Notes: a model not told the origin generated them from the letters alone. Counted from the stretch's first letter, positions 1 to 6,716 are shown. The stretch: DNA of 8,915 bases from Candidatus Brevibacterium intestinigallinarum (GCA_019117325.1 DWZY01000308.1:1-8915); one strand, 5' to 3'. Numbers and translations: made by a program.

Positions 1-27
1 CGGACCCGTGACCGGTCCTCCACGCGT

Positions 28-33
28 TAGACT
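28..33 (+). promoter_or_regulatory. Putative -10 element of the thrS promoter
   Basis: TAGACT fits the actinobacterial -10 pattern TANNNT and lies 60 nt upstream of the thrS start. A GTGACC at 8-13 resembles a -35 box (4 of 6 to TTGACA), but the 14-nt spacer is short, so the -35 is doubtful. The expected transcription start is near position 40, giving a leader of about 50 nt. The same hexamer recurs before ruvA and yajC, which supports the call. Confidence 0.5.
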
Positions 34-45
34 CGCACGTGGCGC

Positions 46-62
46 GGGACCCGGTCTGTCCC
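46..62 (+). other. Small stem-loop in the thrS leader
   Basis: GGGAC (46-50) pairs perfectly with GTCCC (58-62) around a 7-nt loop. If transcription starts near 40 as inferred from the -10 element, this hairpin would sit near the 5' end of the mRNA. It is too small and too early to be a terminator, and it has none of the features of a T-box. A role in mRNA stability or in thrS autocontrol is possible, but a 5-bp stem can occur by chance in DNA this GC-rich. Confidence 0.3.
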
Positions 63-64
63 CG

Positions 65-84
65 TCGACTCTCACTCACGAAGG
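65..84 (+). promoter_or_regulatory. Leader element shared with yajC, ending in the thrS ribosome-binding site
   Basis: The stretch TCGACTCTCACTCACGAAGG is almost identical to 8432-8451 in the yajC leader: 19 positions match and two single-base gaps are needed. Its right end continues into AAGGAG (81-86), a good Shine-Dalgarno site 6 nt before the GTG start at 93. The part upstream of the Shine-Dalgarno site is what needs explaining. It may be a shared regulatory or standby site, or a duplicated leader. Confidence 0.45.
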
Positions 85-92
85 AGCGCCAC

Positions 93-2105
93 GTGGCTCA
101 CAGCATCACCCTCGACGGACATCCCCAGGAGATCGAGGAGGGGGTGACGGGCGCCCAGCTCTTCGCGGACCGCCGCGATGTCGTCGCGATCCGCCTCAAC
201 GGTGCGCCTGCGGATCTCAGCAGGACGCTGAGTCCCGGCGATGCGGTCGAGCCCATCACGCTCGAGGACCAGGACGGCCTCGACATCCTGCGGCACTCCG
301 CCGGCCACGTCGTGGCTCAGGCCGTCCAGGAGCTCTTCCCCGGCAGCACTCTGGGCATCGGGCCCTTCATCACGGACGGCTTCTACTTCGACTTCGGCGG
401 GGTCGACCCCTTCACCCCGGAGGATCTCAAGGAGATCGAGAAGCGGGCGAAGCAGATCATCAAGGAGGGGCAGGCGTTCCACCGCGTCGAGGTGACGGAG
501 GAGGAAGCGCTCGCGCGGATGGCGAACGAGCCCTTCAAGACGGAGCTCATCACGACCCGCTTCTCGAACTCCTCCGACGACGACGGCTCCTCCGTCGAGG
601 TCGCCGCGGGGGACCTGACGGTGTACGAGAATCGCAACCGCAGGGGCGAGGTCGTGTGGCAGGACCTGTGCCGCGGCCCGCACCTGCCCACGACCAAGCA
701 CATCGGGCAGGGCTTCGCCGTCACCCGGTCCTCGGCCGCCTACTGGCGCGGTGACCAGGCGCGGGACTCTCTGCAGCGCGTCTACGGCACCGCGTGGGCC
801 AGCAAGGAGGACCTGCGCGCCCACCAGGAGCGGCTCGCGGAGGCCGAGCGGCGCGATCACCGCCGGCTGGGCGTCGAGCTCGACCTCTTCTCGTTCCCCG
901 ACGAGCTGGGCTCGGGCCTGCCCGTCTTCCACCCCAAGGGCGGCGTCATCAAGCGCGAGATGGAGGACTACGTCCGCGCCCGCCACATCGCCTCCGGGTT
1001 CGAGTACGTGGGCACCCCGCACATCTCGAAGGAGGAGCTCTTCCACACCTCCGGTCACCTGCCGTACTACGCGGACGGCATGTTCCCCGCCCTCGCGGTC
1101 GACGAGGTGCGCGATGCCGACGGCCGGGTCGTGAAGCCCGGGCACCCGTACCGCCTCAAGGCGATGAACTGCCCCATGCACAACCTCATCTACCGCGCCC
1201 GCGGCAGGTCCTACCGCGAACTGCCGCTGCGGCTCTTCGAGTTCGGCTCCGTCTACCGCGACGAGCCCTCCGGCGTCATCCACGGCCTCACGCGCGTGCG
1301 CGGCTTCGCTCAGGACGACTCGCACTCGTACGTGACGCAGGAGGGCGCCGCGGACGAGATCCGGCACCTGCTGGACTTCATCCTCTCGCTCCTGCGCGAC
1401 TTCGGCCTCGACGACTTCTACCTCGAGATGTCCACCCGTGACGAGGACGGGAAGAAGAAGGACAAGTTCATCGGCTCCGACGAGCAGTGGGCGACCGCGA
1501 CCGAGGTCCTCGAGTCCGTGGCGCGCGAGACCGGCCTGGAGCTCGTCCCGGATCCGGGCGGTGCGGCGTACTACGGCCCCAAGATCTCCGTGCAGGCGCG
1601 CGACGCGATCGGCCGGACGTGGCAGATGTCGACCGTTCAGTACGACTTCAACCAGCCGGAGCGGTTCGACCTCGAATACCAGGCCTCCGACGGAAGCCGG
1701 CAGCGGCCCGTCATGATCCACTCGGCCAAGTTCGGGTCGATCGAGCGCTTCATGGGCGTGCTGACGGAGCACTACGCCGGAGCGTTCCCCGTCTGGCTGG
1801 CCCCCGTCCAGGTGGTGGGCGTGCCCGTCGCGGACGCGTTCGCCCCCTACCTCGAGGAGATCGCCGCCCGCCTGCGCGAGCACGGCGTGCGCGTCGAGAT
1901 CGACGACTCCGCGGACCGGATGCCCAAGAAGATCCGCACCGCCACGAAGCAGAAGGTGCCCTTCATCCTCATCGCCGGCGGCGAGGACCAGGAGGCCGGC
2001 GCGGTCTCGTTCCGGTTCCGCGATGGCACGCAGCGCAACGGCGTCCCGGTCGACGAGGCGGTCGAGGAGATCCTCACCGCCATCCGGACGAAGGCCCAGG
2101 TGTGA
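93..2105 (+). CDS. thrS: Threonyl-tRNA synthetase
   Basis: Cytosolic class II synthetase that charges tRNA(Thr) with threonine, 670 aa (E. coli 642). Order of domains: TGS domain (about 1-62); editing domain with HSAGH (H68, H72) and CRGPH (C193, H197); catalytic core (about 270-565); anticodon-binding domain (about 570-665). The catalytic zinc ligands C360 (MNCPMH), H411 (DDSHSY) and H543 (MIHSAKFGS) are all in place and line up with the three ligands of the E. coli enzyme. Motif 2 is FEFGSVYRDE and motif 3 is GSIERF. Start: GTG at 93 follows AAGGAG (81-86) with 6-nt spacing and gives the usual VAHSITLDG N-terminus. An in-frame ATG at 39 lies at the expected transcription start and is rejected. 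The last codons overlap the next gene in a GTGA junction. Nothing is missing; no T-box precedes it. Confidence 0.98.
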   Translation: MAHSITLDGHPQEIEEGVTGAQLFADRRDVVAIRLNGAPADLSRTLSPGDAVEPITLEDQDGLDILRHSAGHVVAQAVQELFPGSTLGIGPFITDGFYFDFGGVDPFTPEDLKEIEKRAKQIIKEGQAFHRVEVTEEEALARMANEPFKTELITTRFSNSSDDDGSSVEVAAGDLTVYENRNRRGEVVWQDLCRGPHLPTTKHIGQGFAVTRSSAAYWRGDQARDSLQRVYGTAWASKEDLRAHQERLAEAERRDHRRLGVELDLFSFPDELGSGLPVFHPKGGVIKREMEDYVRARHIASGFEYVGTPHISKEELFHTSGHLPYYADGMFPALAVDEVRDADGRVVKPGHPYRLKAMNCPMHNLIYRARGRSYRELPLRLFEFGSVYRDEPSGVIHGLTRVRGFAQDDSHSYVTQEGAADEIRHLLDFILSLLRDFGLDDFYLEMSTRDEDGKKKDKFIGSDEQWATATEVLESVARETGLELVPDPGGAAYYGPKISVQARDAIGRTWQMSTVQYDFNQPERFDLEYQASDGSRQRPVMIHSAKFGSIERFMGVLTEHYAGAFPVWLAPVQVVGVPVADAFAPYLEEIAARLREHGVRVEIDDSADRMPKKIRTATKQKVPFILIAGGEDQEAGAVSFRFRDGTQRNGVPVDEAVEEILTAIRTKAQV

Positions 2106-2659
2106 GCCCCGAGCCGCAGGCGGAGTCGGCCCAGGACTTCCCGCGCCAGCACGACGGGTTCGACCGGCTCTGGACCCCGCACCGGATGGTGTACGTTGCC
2201 GGGGATCAGCGGCCGGCGGACGGAGGCGAGACGGACTGCCCGTTCTGCTCGGCCCCCGGTCGGACGGACGAGGAGGGGCTCATCGTGGCCCGCGGCGAGC
2301 ACGTGTTCGCCGTGCTGAACCTGTACCCGTACAACCCGGGCCACCTCCTCATCTGCCCGTATCGCCACGTCGCGGACTACACGGACCTGACCGAGGACGA
2401 GACGCGCGAGCTCGCGGAGTTCACCCAGGAGGCGATGCGCGCGATCCGCCGCGTGTCCTCGCCCCCGGGCTTCAATCTGGGTATGAACCAGGGTGCCGCG
2501 GGAGGCGCGGGCATCGCCGCGCACCTGCACCAGCACGTGGTCCCGCGCTTCGGCGGTGACGCGAACTTCCTGCCGATCATCGCGCAGACGAAGGCGCTGC
2601 CGCAGGTCCACGACCAGGTCCGCGCCCTCGTGGCGGGGGAGTGGGGCGCCGGTGAGTGA
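2102..2659 (+). CDS. HIT-domain protein, probable Ap4A phosphorylase/hydrolase
   Basis: 185-aa histidine-triad protein. HIT enzymes cleave nucleotide phosphoanhydride bonds through a histidine nucleophile. The signature HLHQHVV is at 141-147, with H143 as the likely nucleophile. CPFC (46-49) supplies a pair of cysteines of the kind that binds structural zinc in several HIT proteins, and NPGHLL (78-83) and GGDANF (151-156) are typical of the actinobacterial branch. The M. tuberculosis protein in the same position after thrS (Rv2613c) is reported to be an Ap4A phosphorylase, so this activity is inferred here. Start: GTG at 2102 overlaps the thrS stop by 4 nt and follows GAAGG (2090-2094) with 7-nt spacing. 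Upstream starts would run far into thrS. Ap4A is a side product of aminoacyl-tRNA synthetases, so coupling to thrS makes biochemical sense. Exact substrate is not visible in the sequence. Confidence 0.93.
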   Translation: MSPEPQAESAQDFPRQHDGFDRLWTPHRMVYVAGDQRPADGGETDCPFCSAPGRTDEEGLIVARGEHVFAVLNLYPYNPGHLLICPYRHVADYTDLTEDETRELAEFTQEAMRAIRRVSSPPGFNLGMNQGAAGGAGIAAHLHQHVVPRFGGDANFLPIIAQTKALPQVHDQVRALVAGEWGAGE

Positions 2660-4631
2660 TCCGGCCGCGCTGCTCGCGTCTCTGCACACGGCCTCGGCCC
2701 CGCGGCTTGCGGGCGACCGGGTGATCTTCGAGCTCTCCCGACCGGATCTGGAGACCGACGCCTACACGACGCGGCTGCATGCGGTCCCCGTCTCGGGACC
2801 GGCGACCGCCTGCCCCCGGCGGGTCTCCTCGGGACAGTCCGACCGCGATGTCGCGCCGGCGGGCGAGGCCCGCGCCCTCGTGCGCGCGGCACCGCGCAGC
2901 CCTGCGCAGCTGTGGGTCGGCCTCGGCGAGGCGGCCCCCCGTGCGGTGACCGACGAGCCGCTGGGGATCCTCGAGGCAGTCCTCGAGGCCTCGGGCCGCA
3001 GTGCTCTCGTCGTGGCCCGTGATCCTCAGCCGGGTCGATACGGCACGGATCCTGACGTGCCGGCCGAGGCCGAGGCCCCCCGCCGGATCACGACGGCCCA
3101 GTACAGCGCGAACGGGCTGGGGTACACCCTCGACCGCCCGGCGCGCCTGCTGCGGGTGCCGCTGGAGGACGAGGACGCGCTGGCGCCCGCCGGCGCGATC
3201 CCGCTGCCGGACCCCGTCGAGATCATCCGCCTGACGGGTGACGTGCGGGAACCGCGCGCCCAGCATGGCCGCGTCTCCGTCCTGGGGCCCGCTGTCGCAC
3301 CCGGGACGACGCCGGACCTGCGATCCGCCGTGTGGATCGAGGCGGACGGTTCTCCGGTGCGCCTGGACACGGGCTCCCTGAGCGTCCAGTCGCACGCGTG
3401 GCTCGATCACGACCGCGTGCTGCTCCTGGCTGCGGACCTGGGCCCGTCCGGCACCGACTTCGTCGCACGGGTGGCGGGCCTCCACCTCCATGACCTCCGC
3501 GACGGCACGACGGTGCGGCTCACGCCGGAGGACCGGTGCGAGCTGGGCGGGAGCCTGCGGATCGTGGACGGTGCGGCCCTGTGCCTGCAGACGCACGACG
3601 GTGCCGAGCGCCTCGTCCGCATCACGCTGCCGACGACCGGCTCGCAGGCGCACGTGGAGCCGCTGACCCCGACTGACTGGGTCGTGACGGGCTTCGACGC
3701 GGATGCCGATGGCCGGATCGTCGTGACCGCGGCGACGCCCACGAGCGCGGGCGACGTGGTCCGGATCGATGCTGCGGAGTCCGGGGAGCATGTCCCGGTC
3801 CCGCTCACGGCGCTCGCGGGAGCGGCGTGGTCACCGACCCACCGCGTCACCGCCCGCACGGATGGGGGAGACGTCCACGGCTGGTGCGCCATGCCGGACG
3901 GCGAGGGTCCGCACCCCGTCGTCCTCCTCATCCACGGCGGCCCCTTCGCCCAGTACACGGCCGCGGTCCTCGACGAGGTCCAGGCCCACCTGGACGCAGG
4001 CGTCGCGGTCGTCTGGTCGAACCCGCGCGGCTCCGCCGGCCGCGGGCGCGACTGGGGGCTGGCCGTGCGCGGGAACTTCGCGGAGCCCGCGGCCACGGAC
4101 GTGCTCGCGGTCCTCGACGCAGCACTCGAGGCGCACCCTCGCCTGGACCGGACGCGGCAGGCCGTCGCCGGCGGCTCCTACGGCGGATACCTCACCGCGA
4201 TGATCACGGCGACCCATCACCGGTTCCGGGCCGCGATCGTCGAGCGCGGATTCCTCGACCCCATCGCGTTCGCCGGCACCAGCGACATCGGCACCTACTT
4301 CGGACGCGAGTACGTGGGGGAGGACTCTGCTGAGGTCGCCCGCCAGTCCCCACTGGCGCGCGCGGGCGAGGTGCAGACACCCACCCTCGTCATGCACTCC
4401 GAGCAGGACCTCCGGTGCCCGCTCGAGCAGGCCCAGCAGTACTATGCCGCGCTGCTGCGACACGGGGCGGAGGCGGAGATGGTCGTCTTCCCGGGCGAGG
4501 ACCACGAGCTCTCGCGCAGCGGCCGTCCCCGCCACCGCGCGGCGCGGTTCGAGGCGTACCTCGACTGGTGGCAGCGCCATCTCATTCCGCGAGCCGACGC
4601 GTCCGCCCGCGCGACGGAGCGCGAGCGCTGA
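2652..4631 (+). CDS. S9-family serine peptidase (prolyl oligopeptidase / acylaminoacyl-peptidase type)
   Basis: 659-aa protein with the two-part build of S9 peptidases: a divergent N-terminal region (about 1-400) that should form a beta-propeller, and a C-terminal alpha/beta-hydrolase domain (about 410-655). The full catalytic triad is visible: S509 in GGSYGG, D586 in HSEQDLRCP and H618 in GEDHELS. HGGP at 428-431 is the usual oxyanion-hole motif. No signal peptide or membrane segment is seen, so it should act in the cytosol, trimming oligopeptides or N-acylated peptides; the actual substrate is unknown. The GTG at 2652 follows GGGGGAG (2635-2641) with 10-nt spacing and overlaps the HIT gene by 8 nt. 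An in-frame ATG at 2493 lies inside the HIT gene and is rejected. Its stop overlaps the next start (TGATG). It is not a usual member of the thrS-HIT-pgsA block and looks like an insertion into it, but base composition does not set it apart. A dipeptidyl-peptidase or an esterase role is possible. Confidence 0.9.
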   Translation: MSDPAALLASLHTASAPRLAGDRVIFELSRPDLETDAYTTRLHAVPVSGPATACPRRVSSGQSDRDVAPAGEARALVRAAPRSPAQLWVGLGEAAPRAVTDEPLGILEAVLEASGRSALVVARDPQPGRYGTDPDVPAEAEAPRRITTAQYSANGLGYTLDRPARLLRVPLEDEDALAPAGAIPLPDPVEIIRLTGDVREPRAQHGRVSVLGPAVAPGTTPDLRSAVWIEADGSPVRLDTGSLSVQSHAWLDHDRVLLLAADLGPSGTDFVARVAGLHLHDLRDGTTVRLTPEDRCELGGSLRIVDGAALCLQTHDGAERLVRITLPTTGSQAHVEPLTPTDWVVTGFDADADGRIVVTAATPTSAGDVVRIDAAESGEHVPVPLTALAGAAWSPTHRVTARTDGGDVHGWCAMPDGEGPHPVVLLIHGGPFAQYTAAVLDEVQAHLDAGVAVVWSNPRGSAGRGRDWGLAVRGNFAEPAATDVLAVLDAALEAHPRLDRTRQAVAGGSYGGYLTAMITATHHRFRAAIVERGFLDPIAFAGTSDIGTYFGREYVGEDSAEVARQSPLARAGEVQTPTLVMHSEQDLRCPLEQAQQYYAALLRHGAEAEMVVFPGEDHELSRSGRPRHRAARFEAYLDWWQRHLIPRADASARATERER

Positions 4632-5251
4632 TGCTCAACTCGATCGCGCGGACGGCCTTCACGCGGCTCTTCACCCCTCCGGCCCGGCTCCTGCTGCGCC
4701 TGGGGCTGAGCGCCGACGCGGTGACGGTCATCGGGACGATCGGTGTCTGCCTGGGTGCCCTCGTGCTCTATCCGCTGGGGCACCTGTTCTGGGGCACCGT
4801 CGTCATCACCGTGTTCGTCCTCGCGGACATGTTGGACGGCATCATGGCCCGGCTGTCCGGCGCGTCGTCGCCGTGGGGGGCGTTCCTCGACTCGACGCTG
4901 GACCGGATCGCGGACTCCGCCGTCTTCGTCGGGCTCGCGCTCTGGTTCTTCCTGGGGGCGGAGGACCCGCTCACCGCCCTCCTCGCGCTCGTGTGCCTGG
5001 TCGCCGGCTCGCTCGTGTCCTACGTGCGCGCCCGCGGCGAGGCTCTGGGCGTCACGGCGGCCGGCGGGATCGCGGAACGTGCGGACCGGCTGCTCGTCAC
5101 CCTCGTCGTGACGGGAGTCGTGGGGCTGGGCGTCCCGGTCGTGGTCCTGACGGTCGCGCTGGGCGCCCTGAGCCTCCTGTGCGTCATCACGGTGATCCAG
5201 CGGATGTCGGCGGTGCACGCCCAGCTCGTGCCGGAGCCGCCTGTAGAATGA
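4631..5251 (+). CDS. pgsA: CDP-alcohol phosphatidyltransferase, probable phosphatidylinositol-phosphate synthase
   Basis: 206-aa integral membrane enzyme with about six hydrophobic segments. The CDP-alcohol phosphotransferase signature is complete: D66-x2-D69-G-x2-A-R, then eight residues, G83-x3-D87-x3-D91. These four aspartates bind the divalent metals and the CDP-diacylglycerol. The later motifs SYVRAR (130-135) and GIAERADR (146-153) resemble actinobacterial PgsA1, which joins CDP-diacylglycerol to inositol 1-phosphate, rather than the glycerol-phosphate enzyme. I therefore favour phosphatidylinositol-phosphate synthesis at the cytoplasmic membrane; a phosphatidylglycerophosphate synthase is the alternative. 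The ATG at 4631 shares one base with the S9 peptidase stop and has GGAG at 4616-4619, so translation is probably coupled. In mycobacteria the next genes are an acyltransferase and the mannosyltransferase pimA; here yebC follows directly. Confidence 0.9.
   Translation: MLNSIARTAFTRLFTPPARLLLRLGLSADAVTVIGTIGVCLGALVLYPLGHLFWGTVVITVFVLADMLDGIMARLSGASSPWGAFLDSTLDRIADSAVFVGLALWFFLGAEDPLTALLALVCLVAGSLVSYVRARGEALGVTAAGGIAERADRLLVTLVVTGVVGLGVPVVVLTVALGALSLLCVITVIQRMSAVHAQLVPEPPVE
5244..5249 (+). promoter_or_regulatory. Putative -10 element of a yebC promoter
   Basis: TAGAAT matches the TANNNT pattern and lies inside the last codons of pgsA, 40 nt before the yebC start. No clear -35 box is seen upstream. 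The predicted transcript would begin near 5256. It is followed by CCCGG (5259-5263) and TCGACT (5267-5272), an arrangement also seen in the thrS and yajC leaders. Read-through from pgsA could also transcribe yebC. Confidence 0.45.
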
Positions 5252-5277
5252 CGTGTCACCCGGCTCTCGACTGATAC

Positions 5278-5283
5278 GGAGGA
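5278..5283 (+). promoter_or_regulatory. Ribosome-binding site that decides the yebC start
   Basis: GGAGGA is a strong Shine-Dalgarno site. It ends directly next to an ATG at 5284, leaving no spacing, but sits 6 nt before the GTG at 5290. The GTG is therefore the likely start, and it also restores the family N-terminus (residues AGHSKW right after the first). Confidence 0.8.
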
Positions 5284-5289
5284 ATGCAC

Positions 5290-6045
5290 GTGGCAGGCCA
5301 CTCCAAGTGGGCGACGACCAAGCACAAGAAGGCCGCGATCGATGCGAAGCGCGGCAAGCTGTTCGCGAAGCTCGTCAAGAACATCGAGGTCGCGGCTCGC
5401 AATGGAGGCCCGGATCTCGAGGGCAACCCCACCCTGTACGACGCGGTGCAGCGCGCGAAGAAGGCGTCCGTCCCCAATGACAACATCGACCGCGCCGTCA
5501 AGCGCGGCGGCGGCCTGGACGGCGGCGGCGTCGACTACGAGACGATCATGTACGAGGGCTACGGCGCCGGCGGCGTCGCGGTGCTCATCGAGTGCCTGAC
5601 CGACAACCGCAACCGCGCGGCCTCCGATGTGCGCGTCGCCGTGACCCGCAACAACGGGTCGATGGGCGATCCGGGATCCGTCGCCTACAACTTCAACCGC
5701 AAGGGCGTCGTCGCGGTCACGAAGGCGACGGCGGACGAGGACACGATCCTCGAGGCGACCCTCGAGGCGGGAGCGGAGGAGATCAAGGACGCGGGCGAGC
5801 AGTGGGAGATCATCTCCGAGGCGACCGACCTGGTCGCCGTGCGCACCGCCGTCGTCGACGCGGGCCTCGACTACGAGTCCGCTGAGGCCGCCTTCGTGCC
5901 GACCGTGGAAGTGCCGGTGGGCGTCGACGACGCGCGCAGGCTCATGGGCCTCATCGACGCGCTCGAGGACCTCGACGACGTCCAGAACGTCTACACGAAC
6001 GTCGACCTGAGCGACGACGTGGTCGCCGCGCTCGACGCGGACTGA
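5290..6045 (+). CDS. yebC: YebC/PmpR (TACO1-like) family protein
   Basis: 251-aa cytosolic protein, normal length for the family. The N-terminus AGHSKWATTKHKKAA and the segments GYGAGGVA and GSMGDPGSVAYNF are hallmark YebC sequences. Family members were first described as DNA-binding transcriptional regulators. Mitochondrial TACO1 and several bacterial members act on translation, relieving stalling at difficult stretches such as polyproline; which applies here cannot be read from the sequence. The start is the GTG at 5290, since the ATG two codons earlier touches the Shine-Dalgarno site. It has its own candidate promoter inside the end of pgsA and is followed by ruvC after 3 nt. Linkage with ruvCAB is widespread in bacteria, and co-transcription with ruvC is likely. 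Confidence 0.96.
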   Translation: MAGHSKWATTKHKKAAIDAKRGKLFAKLVKNIEVAARNGGPDLEGNPTLYDAVQRAKKASVPNDNIDRAVKRGGGLDGGGVDYETIMYEGYGAGGVAVLIECLTDNRNRAASDVRVAVTRNNGSMGDPGSVAYNFNRKGVVAVTKATADEDTILEATLEAGAEEIKDAGEQWEIISEATDLVAVRTAVVDAGLDYESAEAAFVPTVEVPVGVDDARRLMGLIDALEDLDDVQNVYTNVDLSDDVVAALDAD

Positions 6046-6048
6046 CCC

Positions 6049-6648
6049 GTGCGGGTCCTGGGCGTCGATCCCGGACTGACCCGCCTGGGTCTGGGGGTCG
6101 TCGAGTCGGACCGTCCGTCGCGGCCGCGCCTCGTCGCGGTGGGAGTCGTCCGCACGCCGGCGGACGACTCCGCGGACGTGCGGCTGGGCGCCATCGCCGA
6201 GGCCTTCGACGGCTGGCTCGACGAGCACCGGCCGGATGTCGTCGCGATCGAGCGCGTGTTCGCGCGCTCGGACGTGTCGACGATCATCGGAACCGCCCAG
6301 GCCTCCGGCCTCACGATGGGGCTGGCCGCCCGGCGCGGCATCCCCGTCGCGATGCACACCCCCTCGGAGGTCAAGGCGGCCGTCACCGGCCACGGGCGGG
6401 CGGACAAGAAGCAGGTGACCCGCATGGTCACGAGCATCCTGCGGCTCGATGCACCGCCCCGTCCCGCGGATGCCGCGGACGCGCTGGCGCTCGCGATCAC
6501 CCACATGTGGCGCGGCGCAACAGCCGGCGCGTCCACCCCGGGCAAGCGCAAGGACGTGCTGGCCAGACGCGCCGCAGGCCGACAGGGCTCAGGGCTCACA
6601 CCCGCTCAGGAGCAGTGGGCAGCGGCGCTGCGCGCGGCCGACTCGTGA
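6049..6648 (+). CDS. ruvC: Holliday-junction endonuclease RuvC
   Basis: 199-aa homodimeric endonuclease that cuts Holliday junctions after RuvAB branch migration. The RNase H-like fold is recognisable from GVDPGLTRLG at the N-terminus and GHGRADKKQV (114-123). The four acidic metal-binding residues are present: D7, E68 (in VAIERVFAR), D141 and D144 (PADAADALA). E. coli RuvC has 173 residues; the extra length is a C-terminal tail (about 155-199) with a basic patch (GKRKDVLARR), which varies between species. The GTG at 6049 lies 3 nt after the yebC stop. The only Shine-Dalgarno-like sequence is GCGGA (6037-6041), so translation probably depends on coupling to yebC. The conserved core starts right at this codon, leaving no room for a later start. 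No LexA box was found in front of it, unlike ruvA. Confidence 0.96.
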   Translation: MRVLGVDPGLTRLGLGVVESDRPSRPRLVAVGVVRTPADDSADVRLGAIAEAFDGWLDEHRPDVVAIERVFARSDVSTIIGTAQASGLTMGLAARRGIPVAMHTPSEVKAAVTGHGRADKKQVTRMVTSILRLDAPPRPADAADALALAITHMWRGATAGASTPGKRKDVLARRAAGRQGSGLTPAQEQWAAALRAADS

Positions 6649-6665
6649 GCAGGCTGGCGCAGGGC

Positions 6666-6671
6666 TAGACT
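6666..6671 (+). promoter_or_regulatory. Putative -10 element of the ruvAB promoter
   Basis: TAGACT lies in the 68-nt gap between ruvC and ruvA, 45 nt before the ruvA start. The -35 region is not convincing (GTGAGC at 6645-6650 is weak). Expected transcription start is near 6678, inside the LexA-like site at 6677-6692. The presence of both elements together supports a separate ruvAB promoter. Confidence 0.55.
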
Positions 6672-6676
6672 GGCAA

Positions 6677-6692
6677 TCGCACGCGTGTTCGA
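6677..6692 (+). promoter_or_regulatory. LexA operator (SOS box) in front of ruvAB
   Basis: TCGCAC-GCGT-GTTCGA matches the actinobacterial/Bacillus LexA operator TCGAAC-N4-GTTCGA at 11 of 12 defined positions, with exact spacing. The central four bases also fit the Bacillus form (RNRY). The only mismatch is C for A at the fourth position. It begins 5 nt after the -10 hexamer and covers the expected transcription start, an ideal place for repression. LexA should block this promoter until DNA damage triggers its self-cleavage. Control of ruv genes by LexA is established in other bacteria; binding here is inferred. Confidence 0.75.
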
Positions 6693-6716
6693 AAAACTGA
6701 TCAGAGGAGACTCCCG

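Noticed and set aside
39..92. In-frame ATG extension of thrS
   Set aside because: The ATG lies at or before the predicted transcription start and has no ribosome-binding site, whereas the GTG at 93 has AAGGAG at ideal distance and gives the family N-terminus.
34..92. T-box or tRNA-like leader for thrS
   Set aside because: The leader is about 50 nt, far shorter than a T-box, and no T-box core sequence or anticodon-like domain is visible.
72..1883. 603-codon open frame on the minus strand opposite thrS
   Set aside because: It is a shadow of thrS: GC-rich codon bias removes stops from the opposite strand. The translation is low-complexity and rich in Arg, Val and Leu, with no recognisable motif. 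The thrS frame carries all catalytic residues.
5248..5274. Eight-codon open frame starting at ATGA over the pgsA stop, in the yebC frame
   Set aside because: It could be a leader peptide if ribosomes arrive from pgsA, but it has no ribosome-binding site of its own, would not be in a transcript from the TAGAAT promoter, and is short enough to be chance.
5284..5289. ATG as the yebC start
   Set aside because: It directly touches the GGAGGA ribosome-binding site with no spacing, and it would add two residues before the conserved AGHSKW.
5020..6504. 494-codon minus-strand frame across pgsA, yebC and ruvC
   Set aside because: It spans three clearly real plus-strand genes and has no family signature.
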